DNA of 64,000 bases from Leptotrichia hongkongensis (GCF_007990635.1 NZ_AP019846.1:558001-622000); one strand, 5' to 3'. Positions 32,463 to 42,217 are shown, counted from the stretch's first letter. Translations and numbers: made by a program. The notes: generated by a model from the letters alone, not told the origin.

Positions 32463-33398
32463 TTGAAAAAATTAATAGTTTTGATGTTGCTTGGATGCAG
32501 CATGACGAGTTTTGCTCTTTTTGATAAAATAAAAAAGGAGATAAAATGGAAGGAAGAAGAACAGCCACGATTTAATCAGGTAAAAGTGACTATTAATGGA
32601 GAAGAGAAAATGCGAAAGGTTATACCGGGGCGTTATGAGATAAAGTTGTTCGAAATTACTTATCCGACAGATTTGTTTGGAAAGAACAGATTTTACAATG
32701 AATTTAATACTTTTCTGAAAAATATAAAAAAAGGAAAGAAATATTCTTTGCTTCTGGAAAATAGATTTTATCAGGAAATGCAGGATATAAAAGTTGATCA
32801 GCTTTCAGAAGAGGAAAAAATATTGGAATTACCAGCTTCTTCTTTGGATGAATATTATAGACAGCAGATGGTTGCAATGTCAAGTGGTGCTAATTTGACA
32901 GAATACCTTGGGACAGATCAGGAATATTTGAATAGACAGATTTATGTACTTTATGAACTTTTAAATAAAACTGATTTTAATCCCAAAAACGTTTATTCAG
33001 AACTGGATAAGGAGTTCTTGATTGAAGAGTTGAGAAACAATCGGAAAGAAGTTGTAGAAAATTTTGAAAAATCAAATGTTGAATTTTTTATAAAAGAAAC
33101 TTATGAAAATTCAGGATTAAACAAGTTTAAAGATGATTCTGTGTACAAATTTGACAAAGATATTCTAATTTCTGATAAGCTAGAAGATCAGGCAGTATTG
33201 CCGGAACTTCAAAGAAATGTTTATCTAACAGGTTTTCCTAACGAAATCATAGAAGAACTTGCAAAAAATCAGCTAAAATTAAAAAGAACACCATTACTAC
33301 TTGAAAATAGTGAATATCATGGCTATACTTATAATGAAAACAATACAGTTGTTTCGCATCTACCACTCTTTTTTATTATTACAAAGATTATAAGATAA
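32463..33398 (+). CDS. Exported protein of unknown function, frameshifted at the end
   Basis: A 311-residue protein as read, with a signal peptide (KKLIVLMLLGCSMTSFAL) and TTG start 7 nt after AGGAGG. No known domain; the body is charged and mostly helical by composition, with two stretches containing NRFYQEMQDIKV and FIKETYENSGLNKF. The last eight residues (FFIITKIIR) look out of frame. If the T6 tract at 33369-33374 had seven T, the frame would continue as FFYYYKDYKINVVKKPIGVLSLLKT... to a stop at 33475, giving about 337 residues. It is probably envelope-located and co-transcribed with uvrC. Confidence 0.7.
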   Translation: MKKLIVLMLLGCSMTSFALFDKIKKEIKWKEEEQPRFNQVKVTINGEEKMRKVIPGRYEIKLFEITYPTDLFGKNRFYNEFNTFLKNIKKGKKYSLLLENRFYQEMQDIKVDQLSEEEKILELPASSLDEYYRQQMVAMSSGANLTEYLGTDQEYLNRQIYVLYELLNKTDFNPKNVYSELDKEFLIEELRNNRKEVVENFEKSNVEFFIKETYENSGLNKFKDDSVYKFDKDILISDKLEDQAVLPELQRNVYLTGFPNEIIEELAKNQLKLKRTPLLLENSEYHGYTYNENNTVVSHLPLFFIITKIIR

Positions 33399-33640
33399 AT
33401 GTCGTGAAAAAGCCAATAGGAGTACTTAGTTTGTTAAAAACAAGTTCAAACTACTATATATCAGACTTTTTTTAAAATTATATTTTTTATAGAAATAATA
33501 AATTTGTTTAATATAAAATCTTAAATCGTTTGTTTAAAAATTTCTGTTAATTTAAGAATAATTAAAAAAGTTTTTGGATGAATGATTTATGGATGAAAAA
33601 ATATTGAATAAGGATAAATCTTAGAGAAGTAGGAGGAAAA

Positions 33641-35158
33641 ATGAGCGGATATATTTTGGAAATGAAAAATATACGTAAAGAATTTTTGGGCGGAAAAATT
33701 GTCGCAAATGATGATATTACGCTAAAAGTAAAAAAAGGGGAGATTCATGCAATTGTTGGGGAAAATGGAGCAGGTAAGTCTACGCTTATGAAGATTTTGA
33801 ATGGATTGTATTCTCCGACTTCTGGTGAGATTTTTTATAAAGGGGAAAAAATTGATATTGAAAGTCCTACGACTGCGGCAAACTTGGGAATTGGAATGGT
33901 TTATCAGCATTTTATGCTAGTTGATACATTGACAGTTGCTGAAAATATGGTTTTAGGATTTGAACCTAAAAAGGGTGGAGTATTTTTTGATTTGAATACT
34001 GCAAGAAAGAAGGTTAGGGAAGTTTCTGAAAGATATGGACTGAATATTGATCCAGATGCAAAAGTGTCAGATTTATCAGTTGGAATTCATCAGAGAATTG
34101 AGATTTTGAAGGTGCTATTTAAAGGAGCGGAGCTATTGGTGTTTGATGAGCCGAGTGCAGTGCTTACACCTCAGGAAGTAAAAGAACTTTATGAAATTAT
34201 GAGAAATCTTGTAAAAGAAGGGAAAACAATAATTTTTATTTCTCATAAATTACAGGAAGTACTTGATTTATCAGATAATATAACAGTTATTAGACGTGGA
34301 AGCGATGTTGGAGAACTCAAGACCGAGGAAGCAACGAAAGAAAAAATTGCAAATCTTATGGTCGGACGTGTTGTACTGTTTGAAGTGAAACGTCCAGATG
34401 TCAAACTGGGAGATGTAGTTGTAAAAGTTGATAATTTAACTGTGAAAAGTGGAAATATTGAAAAATTAAAAGGTGTTTCATTTGAAATAAGAGAAGGAGA
34501 AATTCTTGGAATTGCTGGTGTAGAAGGTAATGGACAAACTGAACTGATAGAAGCTCTTGCAGGACTTATAAAAGTTGATAGCGGAACATATTTTATAGAT
34601 AACGATGAGTTGGAAAATAAATCACCAAAACTTATTAAGGAAAAAGGACTTTCCCATATACCTGAAGACAGACATAAAAGAGCAACTATTGATGATTTTA
34701 CTATAGAGGAGAATATGGCTTTAGGACTTCAGGATCAATATTCTAAAGGAATATTGCTAGATTATAGTGAAATTGAGAAAAAAACTAACGAATACATAGA
34801 AAAGTATGATATTAGACCTACAGATGGAAAAATAAAATTTGGCGGACTGTCTGGAGGAAATCAGCAAAAAGTCGTTGTAGCAAGAGAGCTGGAACGTGAA
34901 AATAAATTTATTATTGCGGCACAGCCTACAAGAGGAGTCGATATTGGTGCAATTGAGATGATTCATAATACGATTTTGAATGAAAAAACTCAGAAAAAGG
35001 CCATAATGCTTGTTTCGGCAGAGTTATCAGAAATAATGGCATTAAGTGACAGAATTGCAGTAATGTATTCGGGAAGAATTGTAGGGGTTTTGGATAGAAA
35101 AGATGCAACAACAGAAAAAATAGGAATATTAATGGCAGGAGGGAAAATAGATGATTAA
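33641..35158 (+). CDS. Nucleoside-type ABC transporter ATPase (NupO/YufO-like)
   Basis: A 505-residue protein with two ABC domains, like RbsA/YufO. The first Walker A motif is GENGAGKST with Walker B LLVFDEPSAVL. The second domain has the altered Walker A GVEGNGQTEL typical of this class and the signature LSGGNQQKVVVAREL. It would power import of nucleosides or purines with the two permeases that follow. The ATG follows AGGAGG by 5 nt. The end overlaps the first permease gene by 8 nt, so translation is coupled. The usual BMP-type binding lipoprotein gene is not adjacent. Confidence 0.92.
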   Translation: MSGYILEMKNIRKEFLGGKIVANDDITLKVKKGEIHAIVGENGAGKSTLMKILNGLYSPTSGEIFYKGEKIDIESPTTAANLGIGMVYQHFMLVDTLTVAENMVLGFEPKKGGVFFDLNTARKKVREVSERYGLNIDPDAKVSDLSVGIHQRIEILKVLFKGAELLVFDEPSAVLTPQEVKELYEIMRNLVKEGKTIIFISHKLQEVLDLSDNITVIRRGSDVGELKTEEATKEKIANLMVGRVVLFEVKRPDVKLGDVVVKVDNLTVKSGNIEKLKGVSFEIREGEILGIAGVEGNGQTELIEALAGLIKVDSGTYFIDNDELENKSPKLIKEKGLSHIPEDRHKRATIDDFTIEENMALGLQDQYSKGILLDYSEIEKKTNEYIEKYDIRPTDGKIKFGGLSGGNQQKVVVARELERENKFIIAAQPTRGVDIGAIEMIHNTILNEKTQKKAIMLVSAELSEIMALSDRIAVMYSGRIVGVLDRKDATTEKIGILMAGGKIDD

Positions 35159-36218
35159 AAATAAGATAAAGGATTTTCTACCATCTATAATTGCAGTATT
35201 AATCGCATTAATTATTGGTGGAATGATAATGATAACAAAAGGTGTAAATCCATTTACAGCCTATACCGATATGATGCGAGCAGCTTTTTATCAAACTTCG
35301 CCAAGATCTCCATTATTTAGTGGACTTGCAAAGACATTATTTATTGCAACACCATTAATATTTTCAGCACTTGCCACAATGGTAGCCTTTAAAGCGGGAT
35401 TATTTAATATAGGAATGCAAGGACAAATGATTGCAGGAGGACTTGCGGCTACTTTCTGGGCAATCACATTTAGAAATTATGTTTTTGGAAATGTGATTGT
35501 TGTAATAATCGTGGCTATAATTGTTGGATTTCTTTGGGCTGGAATAGCTGGACTGTTGCGTGCAAAATTTGGAGTAAGTGAAGTAATCAGTACGATTATG
35601 TTAAACTATATTATGATTGAAGTGCAAAATTTCTTGTTAAATGGGCCTTTAAAAGATCCTGCTTCCCAAAATACACAATCTCCACGTATCTTTGAAGGAG
35701 CAAGATTACCGCTACTTTTTGCAAAAATTACAAAACAAAACTTAAATTTTGGTTTTATAATCGCAATTCTTCTGACAATAGGAATATTTTTCTTTTTCAA
35801 ATATTTTAAAAAAGGATATGAAATAAAAGCAGTCGGACAAAGTGATACAGTTGCTGAAAATGCAGGAATCAATCCAAGACATATTATGTTTTTGGCAATG
35901 GGAATCGCTGGAGCATGTGCTGGACTTGGAGGAGCTGAACGTGTTTTAGGTGGAGCATCACAGTACACATACACTGAGTTAATAATGGGAGATTATGGAT
36001 TTACAGGACTTGCAGTAGCACTTCTTGGAAAAAATAACCCATTTGGAATATTAGTTGCAGCGATATTTTATGCGGCACTTGAAGTTGGGGGACAAATGTT
36101 GCAGCAAAGATACCAGATTGATAAAGATATTGTATTTATTATACAAGCATTAATAATTATTTTCGTAGCGTCAGAAAATTTATTTAAATTTATGCTTAAT
36201 AAAAAGAAAATGGTATAA
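35151..36218 (+). CDS. Nucleoside-type ABC permease 1 (NupP/YufP-like)
   Basis: A 355-residue BPD_transp_2-type permease with about nine hydrophobic segments. The block AALATMVAFKAGLFNIGMQGQMIAGG is replaced here by SALATMVAFKAGLFNIGMQG, a strong family signature near residue 75. FKKGYEIKAVGQSDTVAENAGI marks the cytosolic coupling loop. It forms the channel as a heterodimer with the next gene's product. It overlaps the ATPase gene by 8 nt, and a 46-nt gap separates it from the second permease. Confidence 0.92.
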   Translation: MIKNKIKDFLPSIIAVLIALIIGGMIMITKGVNPFTAYTDMMRAAFYQTSPRSPLFSGLAKTLFIATPLIFSALATMVAFKAGLFNIGMQGQMIAGGLAATFWAITFRNYVFGNVIVVIIVAIIVGFLWAGIAGLLRAKFGVSEVISTIMLNYIMIEVQNFLLNGPLKDPASQNTQSPRIFEGARLPLLFAKITKQNLNFGFIIAILLTIGIFFFFKYFKKGYEIKAVGQSDTVAENAGINPRHIMFLAMGIAGACAGLGGAERVLGGASQYTYTELIMGDYGFTGLAVALLGKNNPFGILVAAIFYAALEVGGQMLQQRYQIDKDIVFIIQALIIIFVASENLFKFMLNKKKMV

Positions 36219-36264
36219 ATTTAATTATCAAATAAAAAATATTGAGTCAGAAAGGAAAAATAAA

Positions 36265-37134
36265 ATGATTGTATTAAAACAAATATTTAATTTATTGCAA
36301 CAAACAATAATAATAGCACCTCCAATTTTAATAACAGCTGTAGGAGCGTGTATTTCTGAAAAAAGTGGAGTTGTTAATATTGGACTTGAAGGAATTATGC
36401 TAAGTTCAGCATTTGCAACAGCAGTTGTCAATATTGCTACAGGAAATCCATATTTAGGAATAATTTTTGGAGTGATAGTGGGGGTCTTAATCTCACTAAT
36501 TCACGCAGTAATAAGCATTAATCTTAAAGGAAATCAAATTATAAGTGGAGTTGCAATAAATTTATTTGCAGCTGCAATCACTTCGTATTCTATAAAAGCC
36601 ATCTATAAAACTGCTGGAAGTACTCCATTGGCAAAGTCATTGGCAAATCGTCCATTAATGATAATTATAATCTATGCAATCGCTATAGCAATGTATTTTT
36701 TCTTATATAAAACAGTTTTAGGATTGAGAATTCGTTCAGTGGGAGAACATCCGTTAGCGGCCGATACAGTTGGAATAAGTGTTTATAAGACAAGATACAT
36801 CGCTGTGCTTATATCAGGTGCATTAGGAGGGCTTGGAGGGGCTTATCTTACAGCAGTATTGCTTCCATCTTTTTCAAACAATATGTCAGCAGGACGTGGA
36901 TATATTGCCATGGCTGCAATGATTTTTGGAAAATGGAATCCATTAGGAGCAATTTTGGCAAGTTTATTATTTGCTTTTGGACAAGCATTTGCAGATGTCT
37001 CAAAAACAATCGGGTTACCAATATCTCAGCAATTTTTGACAATGATACCATACGTTTTGACTTTATTGGCATTAGTTGGATTTGTAGGGAAATCGAAAGC
37101 ACCGAAAGCATCAGGATTGCCGTATGAAAAATAA
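36265..37134 (+). CDS. Nucleoside-type ABC permease 2 (NupQ/YufQ-like)
   Basis: A 289-residue permease partner. The family signature is GACISEKSGVVNIGLEGIMLSSAFATAV near the start; the coupling loop is VLGLRIRSVGEHPLAADTVGI. About eight hydrophobic segments. Together with the preceding two gene products it makes a complete translocation unit for nucleosides or a related ligand. What is missing is the binding lipoprotein, which must be elsewhere. A methyltransferase gene follows 27 nt later and may be co-transcribed. Confidence 0.92.
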   Translation: MIVLKQIFNLLQQTIIIAPPILITAVGACISEKSGVVNIGLEGIMLSSAFATAVVNIATGNPYLGIIFGVIVGVLISLIHAVISINLKGNQIISGVAINLFAAAITSYSIKAIYKTAGSTPLAKSLANRPLMIIIIYAIAIAMYFFLYKTVLGLRIRSVGEHPLAADTVGISVYKTRYIAVLISGALGGLGGAYLTAVLLPSFSNNMSAGRGYIAMAAMIFGKWNPLGAILASLLFAFGQAFADVSKTIGLPISQQFLTMIPYVLTLLALVGFVGKSKAPKASGLPYEK

Positions 37135-37161
37135 AATTTGATAATTAAAAAAGGAATAAAA

Positions 37162-37917
37162 ATGTCAAAATCTTATCAGGAAATAAATGCAGAAACAATT
37201 GACCGTTGGATTGAAGAAGGCTGGGAATGGGGACAGCCAATTAGCCATGAAACTTATTTAAACGCTAAAAATGGTAATTGGAATGTCCTCTTAACACCAA
37301 CAAATCCTGTACCTCATGAATGGTTTGGAAACTTAAAAGATAAAAAAATATTAGGACTGGCTTCTGGTGGTGGACAGCAAATGCCTATATTTAACGCTTT
37401 GGGAGGAAACTGCACTGTTTTGGATTACTCAGATAAACAGCTGGAAGCTGAAAAAATGGTTGCAGAACGTGAAAAATATGAAATAGAAGTTATCAAAGCC
37501 GATATGACAAAAAAATTGCCATTTGCAGATAACAGTTTTGACATAATTTTTCATCCAGTAAGCAACTGCTACATCGAAAAAGTTGAACCAGTTTTTAAAG
37601 AATGTTACCGAATCCTGAAAAAAGGTGGAATTTTATTGTGTGGTCTTGATATTGGAACAAATTATACTGTAGATGAAAAGGAAGAAAAAATCATTAATAG
37701 TCTTCCATTCAATCCATTAGTCAACGAAGAGCAAAGAAAACAGTTGGAAGAACAGGACTGTGGAATTCAATTTTCCCACACAATATCAGAACAGATAGGT
37801 GGACAATTGAAAGCTGGATTTAGACTAACAGATATTTATGATGATACAAATGGATTTGGAAGGCTGCATGAACTTAATATTGCAAGTTTTGTGGCAACAA
37901 GAGCAATAAAAGAATAA
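37162..37917 (+). CDS. Class I SAM-dependent methyltransferase
   Basis: A 251-residue methyltransferase. Motif I is KILGLASGGGQQMPIFNALG (the usual GxGxG is GLASGGG). The acidic residue of motif II is in TVLDYSDKQLEAE. Motif post-I/III is DMTKKLPFADNSFDIIFHPVSNCYIE. The substrate is unknown; it is the type often annotated near UbiE-like enzymes. I start at ATG 37162, preceded by AAGGAAT, rather than an upstream TTG at 37138 (MIIKKGIK...). It is the last gene before a terminator and probably belongs with the ABC transporter genes. Confidence 0.85.
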   Translation: MSKSYQEINAETIDRWIEEGWEWGQPISHETYLNAKNGNWNVLLTPTNPVPHEWFGNLKDKKILGLASGGGQQMPIFNALGGNCTVLDYSDKQLEAEKMVAEREKYEIEVIKADMTKKLPFADNSFDIIFHPVSNCYIEKVEPVFKECYRILKKGGILLCGLDIGTNYTVDEKEEKIINSLPFNPLVNEEQRKQLEEQDCGIQFSHTISEQIGGQLKAGFRLTDIYDDTNGFGRLHELNIASFVATRAIKE

Positions 37918-37922
37918 AAATG

Positions 37923-37979
37923 AAAAAGCTGTTTTGTAAGTTTTTCAAAAATAACTTACTTATGAAGCAGTCTTTTTTT
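37923..37979 (+). terminator. Terminator after the methyltransferase gene
   Basis: AAAAAGCTG pairs with CAG-CTTTTT, with an inner helix GTAAGT/ACTTAC, then T7. Confidence 0.75.
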
Positions 37980-38014
37980 GTGTAAAAAATTTTTATGGAC
38001 TGGAGTATAAAAAA

Positions 38015-38554
38015 ATGGTAATATTAGATGATGAAGAATATGATAAAGTTTGGGATATAGTTTATGATAGATTTAATTTTAATCCTAGTGTTGATCAAAA
38101 AGAAATAGCGTTTGAATTTAAAGAGCCGTATATAGTTTATGATATTAGTTATCATTATGAAAATTTAGAAGAAATTAAAGGGTTTGTAAATTGGGGATTT
38201 AAAAAAGAAGTTCGAGATAAAATAACGGAAATCTTTTTGAAATGTACTAAGGAAAATGAGGAATTGTATGCATTAGATTGGCAACATTCTTGCTTTAGGT
38301 ATAATCCTCGTGTCAAAGATGAACCTAAATTTATAGAAGTTAAAGATGAACGTTACTGGGGTGGCGGGTATACTGCGTATTTTCCAACATATTGTCCAAA
38401 TGGGGATTATTATTTTTTTATTGATGTTAATTTTCGTTTTGGATATTTAGGACACCCATGGCAACAAAAAGTTTGGATATATGGAAAAAAATTGATTGAA
38501 GAATTTAAAAAAGCTGATTTAGAGGGATTTAAATTAATTGAGGAAAAAAATTAG
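38015..38554 (+). CDS. Small cytosolic protein, possibly DUF2716
   Basis: A 179-residue protein without signal peptide. Segments such as YALDWQHSCFRYNP and the C-terminal FFIDVNFRFGYLGHPWQQKVWIYGKKLIEEF recall the DUF2716 family, which I know only as a domain of unknown function. Aromatic content is high. There is only a weak ribosome site before the ATG. It lies 18 nt upstream of uvrA in the same direction and may be co-transcribed. Some families of this style are immunity proteins to polymorphic toxins, but no toxin is adjacent and I do not claim that role. Confidence 0.6.
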   Translation: MVILDDEEYDKVWDIVYDRFNFNPSVDQKEIAFEFKEPYIVYDISYHYENLEEIKGFVNWGFKKEVRDKITEIFLKCTKENEELYALDWQHSCFRYNPRVKDEPKFIEVKDERYWGGGYTAYFPTYCPNGDYYFFIDVNFRFGYLGHPWQQKVWIYGKKLIEEFKKADLEGFKLIEEKN

Positions 38555-38572
38555 AGAGGAACATCAAAAAGA

Positions 38573-41401
38573 ATGAAAGACAACAAGATAAAAATTATTG
38601 GAGCAAGAGAGCATAATTTGAAGAATATTGATATTGAGATTCCTAAGAATGAACTTGTGGTAATTACAGGAGTTTCAGGGAGTGGGAAATCTTCGCTTGC
38701 ATTTGATACGATTTATTCGGAAGGGCAAAGAAGGTATGTGGAGAGTTTGTCTGCTTATGCGAGAATGTTTATTGGTCAAATGCAGAAGCCTGAACTGGAT
38801 AGTATTGAGGGGCTTTCGCCTGCGATTTCGATTGAGCAGAAAAGTGTTTCTAAGAATCCACGTTCAACTGTTGGGACAACTACGGAAATTTATGATTATA
38901 TGAGGCTTTTATGGGCACATATTGGAGAGGCACATTGTCCAATTTGTCATCAGAAGGTGGAAAAACAGTCGATTCAGGAAATTGTAGATAATCTTGTGAA
39001 TGGGCGGAATGAAAAGGATAAATTGATAGTGTTATCGCCTGTTGTTATTGATAAAAAAGGGACTCATAAAAATTTGTTCTTGAATTTGCAGAAAAAAGGA
39101 TTTCAGAGAGTTCGGGTAAATGGAGATATTTTGGATTTAAATGACATAATTGACTTAGATAAGAATAAAAGACATAATATTGAAGTTGTTGTAGATAGAC
39201 TTGTTGTAAAAAAAGATGACAAGGAATTTTTAAGTAGAATTACAGAAGCTATTGAAACAGCGAGTGAGCTTTCTAATGGAAAAATTATTGCAAATGTGAA
39301 TGGAGAAGATAACAAATATAGTGAAAATTTTTCTTGTCCAAATCATCCTGATGTGATTTTTCCAGATGTTGTGCCAAGACTGTTTTCGTTTAATGCACCT
39401 TATGGGGCTTGTGAAGTTTGTAATGGGCTTGGTTCAAGATTGGAAGTGGATGAAAATAAATTAATTGTAGATGAAAATTTATCAATTAATGAAGGTGGAA
39501 TTGTTTTTCCAGGAGCAACTACGAAAAAGGGTTGGAACTGGGATTTATTCACGGCAATGGCAAAAGCTCATAAAATCGACTTGGATAAAAAGGTGTCTGA
39601 ATTGACTCGGAAAGAGAAAGATATAATTTTTTATGGAAGTAATAAGAAGTTTAAGTTTTCTTGGAGCGGAGATAGTTTTAGTTATAATGGAAATAGAGAA
39701 TTTGAAGGAATTGTGAATAGTATTGAACGTCGATATAGAGAAACTGCTTCGGAATCGGCAAAGGAAGAAATGGAAGCAAAATATATGACGGAGAAAACTT
39801 GTAAAACTTGTAAAGGGAAAAGATTGAAAGATGTTGTTCTAGCGATAACTATAAATGATAAGAGCATTATTGATCTGACAGAAGTAAGTGTTGTTGATGC
39901 ACTGAAATTTTATGAAAATATTACACTTACTGAAAAGCAAATGCAAATTGCAGCTGAAATATTGAAAGAAATAAAAGAGCGGCTAAAATTTATGATAAAT
40001 GTAGGACTTGACTATTTGAGTCTTTCCAGAATGACAAAAACTCTATCTGGTGGGGAATCGCAGAGAATAAGACTGGCAACTCAGATTGGAAGCAGGCTTA
40101 CAGGTGTGATTTATGTGCTGGATGAGCCAAGCATTGGACTTCACCAGAGAGATAATGATAAATTGCTTGCAACTTTGAAGGATTTACGTGATATTGGAAA
40201 TAGCCTGATTGTCGTTGAGCATGATGAGGATACAATGAGAGAAGCTGATTATCTAATTGATATAGGACCAGGAGCTGGAATTAATGGTGGAGAAGTCGTT
40301 GCAGAAGGGACTCCGAAGCAAGTTATGAAAAATAAAAAATCATTGACTGCACAATATTTGAATGGAAAAATAAAAATAGAAGTACCTGAAAATAGAAGAA
40401 AAGCCACTAAAGAAATTATTTTGAAAAATGCGAAGGGAAATAATCTGAAAAATGTTACAGTACACATTCCGCTAGAAGTATTTACAGTAGTTACAGGAGT
40501 TTCTGGAAGTGGAAAATCTACATTGATAAATCAGACACTTTATCCAGAACTTCATAATAGACTTAATAAAGGAAAATTATACCCGCTGGAAAATGGTGGA
40601 ATAGAAGGACTTGAGCATTTAGAAAAGGTAATTGACATAAATCAATCGCCGATTGGAAGAACTCCTCGTTCAAATACTGCAACTTATACGAAAATATTTG
40701 ATGATATAAGAGATTTATTTGCTCAGACAAACGATGCGAAAGTAAGAGGATACAGTAAAGGAAGATTTTCATTTAATGTAAAAGGTGGACGATGTGAAGC
40801 CTGTGGTGGTGCTGGAATTAATAAAATTGAGATGAATTTCTTGCCTGATGTTTATGTGGAATGCGAAGTTTGTAAAGGAAAACGTTATAATAGAGAAACA
40901 TTGGAAGTACATTATAAAGGAAAAAGCATTTCGGATGTTTTAGATATGACGGTTGAGGAAGCATACGAATTTTTTAAGAATATTCCAACTCTTGAGAGAA
41001 AATTGCAGACATTAATTGATGTAGGAATGAATTATATTCAACTTGGACAGCCTGCAACTACCCTTTCTGGAGGAGAAGCTCAAAGAATAAAACTTGCCAC
41101 AGAACTTTCTAAAATTTCACGTGGTAACACAATTTATGTACTTGATGAGCCTACAACAGGACTTCATTTTGAAGATATCAGAAAATTGCTGGAAGTATTA
41201 AATCGACTTGTAGAAAAAGGGAATACAGTGCTTGTAATTGAACATAACCTTGATGTTATAAAATATGCTGACTATATAATAGATATAGGTCCTGAAGGAG
41301 GGCATAAAGGCGGACAAATTATTGCACAAGGGACTCCAGAGGAAATAATAAAATCTCGAAAATCACATACAGCAAAATTTTTGAAAAAATATTTGAAGTA
41401 A
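38573..41401 (+). CDS. uvrA: Excinuclease ABC subunit A
   Basis: A 942-residue UvrA with two ABC ATPase halves. The first Walker A motif is GVSGSGKSSLAFDT, the second GVSGSGKSTLINQT. Signature sequences are TLSGGESQRIRLATQ and TLSGGEAQRIKLATE. Zinc modules are seen at CEVCNGLG/CKTCKGKR and CEACGGAGINKIEMNFLPDVYVECEVCKGKR. ENPRSTVG-type loops (KNPRSTVGTTTEIYDY) bind DNA. It recognises bulky DNA damage and loads UvrB. Length and domain order are normal. The ribosome site is weak (GAGAGGAAC, distant). No uvrB is in the window. Confidence 0.98.
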   Translation: MKDNKIKIIGAREHNLKNIDIEIPKNELVVITGVSGSGKSSLAFDTIYSEGQRRYVESLSAYARMFIGQMQKPELDSIEGLSPAISIEQKSVSKNPRSTVGTTTEIYDYMRLLWAHIGEAHCPICHQKVEKQSIQEIVDNLVNGRNEKDKLIVLSPVVIDKKGTHKNLFLNLQKKGFQRVRVNGDILDLNDIIDLDKNKRHNIEVVVDRLVVKKDDKEFLSRITEAIETASELSNGKIIANVNGEDNKYSENFSCPNHPDVIFPDVVPRLFSFNAPYGACEVCNGLGSRLEVDENKLIVDENLSINEGGIVFPGATTKKGWNWDLFTAMAKAHKIDLDKKVSELTRKEKDIIFYGSNKKFKFSWSGDSFSYNGNREFEGIVNSIERRYRETASESAKEEMEAKYMTEKTCKTCKGKRLKDVVLAITINDKSIIDLTEVSVVDALKFYENITLTEKQMQIAAEILKEIKERLKFMINVGLDYLSLSRMTKTLSGGESQRIRLATQIGSRLTGVIYVLDEPSIGLHQRDNDKLLATLKDLRDIGNSLIVVEHDEDTMREADYLIDIGPGAGINGGEVVAEGTPKQVMKNKKSLTAQYLNGKIKIEVPENRRKATKEIILKNAKGNNLKNVTVHIPLEVFTVVTGVSGSGKSTLINQTLYPELHNRLNKGKLYPLENGGIEGLEHLEKVIDINQSPIGRTPRSNTATYTKIFDDIRDLFAQTNDAKVRGYSKGRFSFNVKGGRCEACGGAGINKIEMNFLPDVYVECEVCKGKRYNRETLEVHYKGKSISDVLDMTVEEAYEFFKNIPTLERKLQTLIDVGMNYIQLGQPATTLSGGEAQRIKLATELSKISRGNTIYVLDEPTTGLHFEDIRKLLEVLNRLVEKGNTVLVIEHNLDVIKYADYIIDIGPEGGHKGGQIIAQGTPEEIIKSRKSHTAKFLKKYLK

Positions 41402-41500
41402 AATTTTGTAATAAAAGATAAAACTAATTTTAAAAATATGAAATAATAAATAATATTTTGTATTATTAGGTCAAGCAAATACTTGAAAATTATTTTAAAA

Positions 41501-41605
41501 TATAGTCAATCCCATTTAAAATTGAACTGCGAGAAATTATATAATTTAGGGTTTGAGTAAAATAGTTGTAACTTTTGAGTTCTGTTTTAAACTAGTTTTA
41601 CTATA
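41501..41605 (+). repeat. Dispersed inverted-repeat element, type 1, copy 2
   Basis: 105 nt, about 80 percent identical to 15081-15186 with one gap. The two ends are inverted: TATAGTCAATCCCATTTAAA at the start and, on the other strand from the end, TATAGTAAAACTAGTTTAAA; matches continue at GAACT. It lies between uvrA and the next lipoprotein gene. A half copy of the end motif (TAGTAAAACCACTTTAAAAC) lies at 18320-18339. Confidence 0.6.
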
Positions 41606-41643
41606 AGTTCAAGTAAATTGCAACAAAGAAAAGGAGAAAAAGA

Positions 41644-42171
41644 TTGGTTATGAAAAGTAAAAGTTCATTTTTAAAAACGGCATTATTAATGTTGATAATG
41701 ATGTTTGGAGTAATTTCCTGCGATTTTTTGGAAAATAAGACGCTTCGTGTGCCAAATTCAATAATTGAGTCAAAGGCTAAGGAAAAATTTCCAATTACAA
41801 AAAATTTCCTGGTAGGAAAAATTACTGTAAAAAATCCTAAGATTTCATTTAAGGATAACAGAATTTATGTTGTGACAGATTACGATGCCTCACTTTTGGC
41901 AGATAGGTCAGAAGGAGTTATTGAAATAAATAGCGAAATCAAGTTTGATGAAAAAACAAGCCAACTTTATCTAGTGGATATGCAAGTGGAGAAAATACTG
42001 GATAAAAATGGGAAAGATATGGTTTCGACGCCTGTCGCAAGATCAATGAAGTCATTAATAGCAAATTATTTAGAAACAAACCCAGTTTATAAATATGAGC
42101 CAGACGGTAAGAAAAAAATTAAGGTAAAAAATATGTTTATAAAAAATGGGAAGTTATTTGTACAAACTTAA
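41644..42171 (+). CDS. Lipoprotein, DUF1439/YceB-like
   Basis: A 175-residue lipoprotein. The signal has lipobox VISC (MMFGVISCDFL), then a beta-rich body with KFPITKNFLVGKITVKNPKISFKDNRIYVVTDYDASLL, which resembles the DUF1439/YceB fold that binds lipids. TTG at 41644 is 7 nt after AAGGAG and is the better spaced start; the ATG at 41650 is the alternative and changes nothing but two residues. The function is unknown; periplasmic face of a membrane is likely. It is a single gene followed by the SRP RNA promoter. Confidence 0.75.
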   Translation: MVMKSKSSFLKTALLMLIMMFGVISCDFLENKTLRVPNSIIESKAKEKFPITKNFLVGKITVKNPKISFKDNRIYVVTDYDASLLADRSEGVIEINSEIKFDEKTSQLYLVDMQVEKILDKNGKDMVSTPVARSMKSLIANYLETNPVYKYEPDGKKKIKVKNMFIKNGKLFVQT

Positions 42172-42188
42172 AAAGAAATTTTATAACA

Positions 42189-42217
42189 TTGACAATATTT
42201 AAAAAAAATGATATACT
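42189..42217 (+). promoter_or_regulatory. Promoter of the SRP RNA
   Basis: TTGACA (42189-42194), 17-nt spacer, TATACT (42212-42217), preceded by TGA (extended -10). The start is predicted at 42224-42226. Confidence 0.8.

Noticed and set aside
33420-33476. Terminator after the exported protein gene
   Set aside because: AGTTTG/CAAACT can pair, but the T run is well separated from it, and the region is better explained as the frameshifted 3' end of the gene.
38015-38554. Immunity gene of a polymorphic toxin system
   Set aside because: The small acidic protein has that general look, but no toxin or secretion gene is adjacent.
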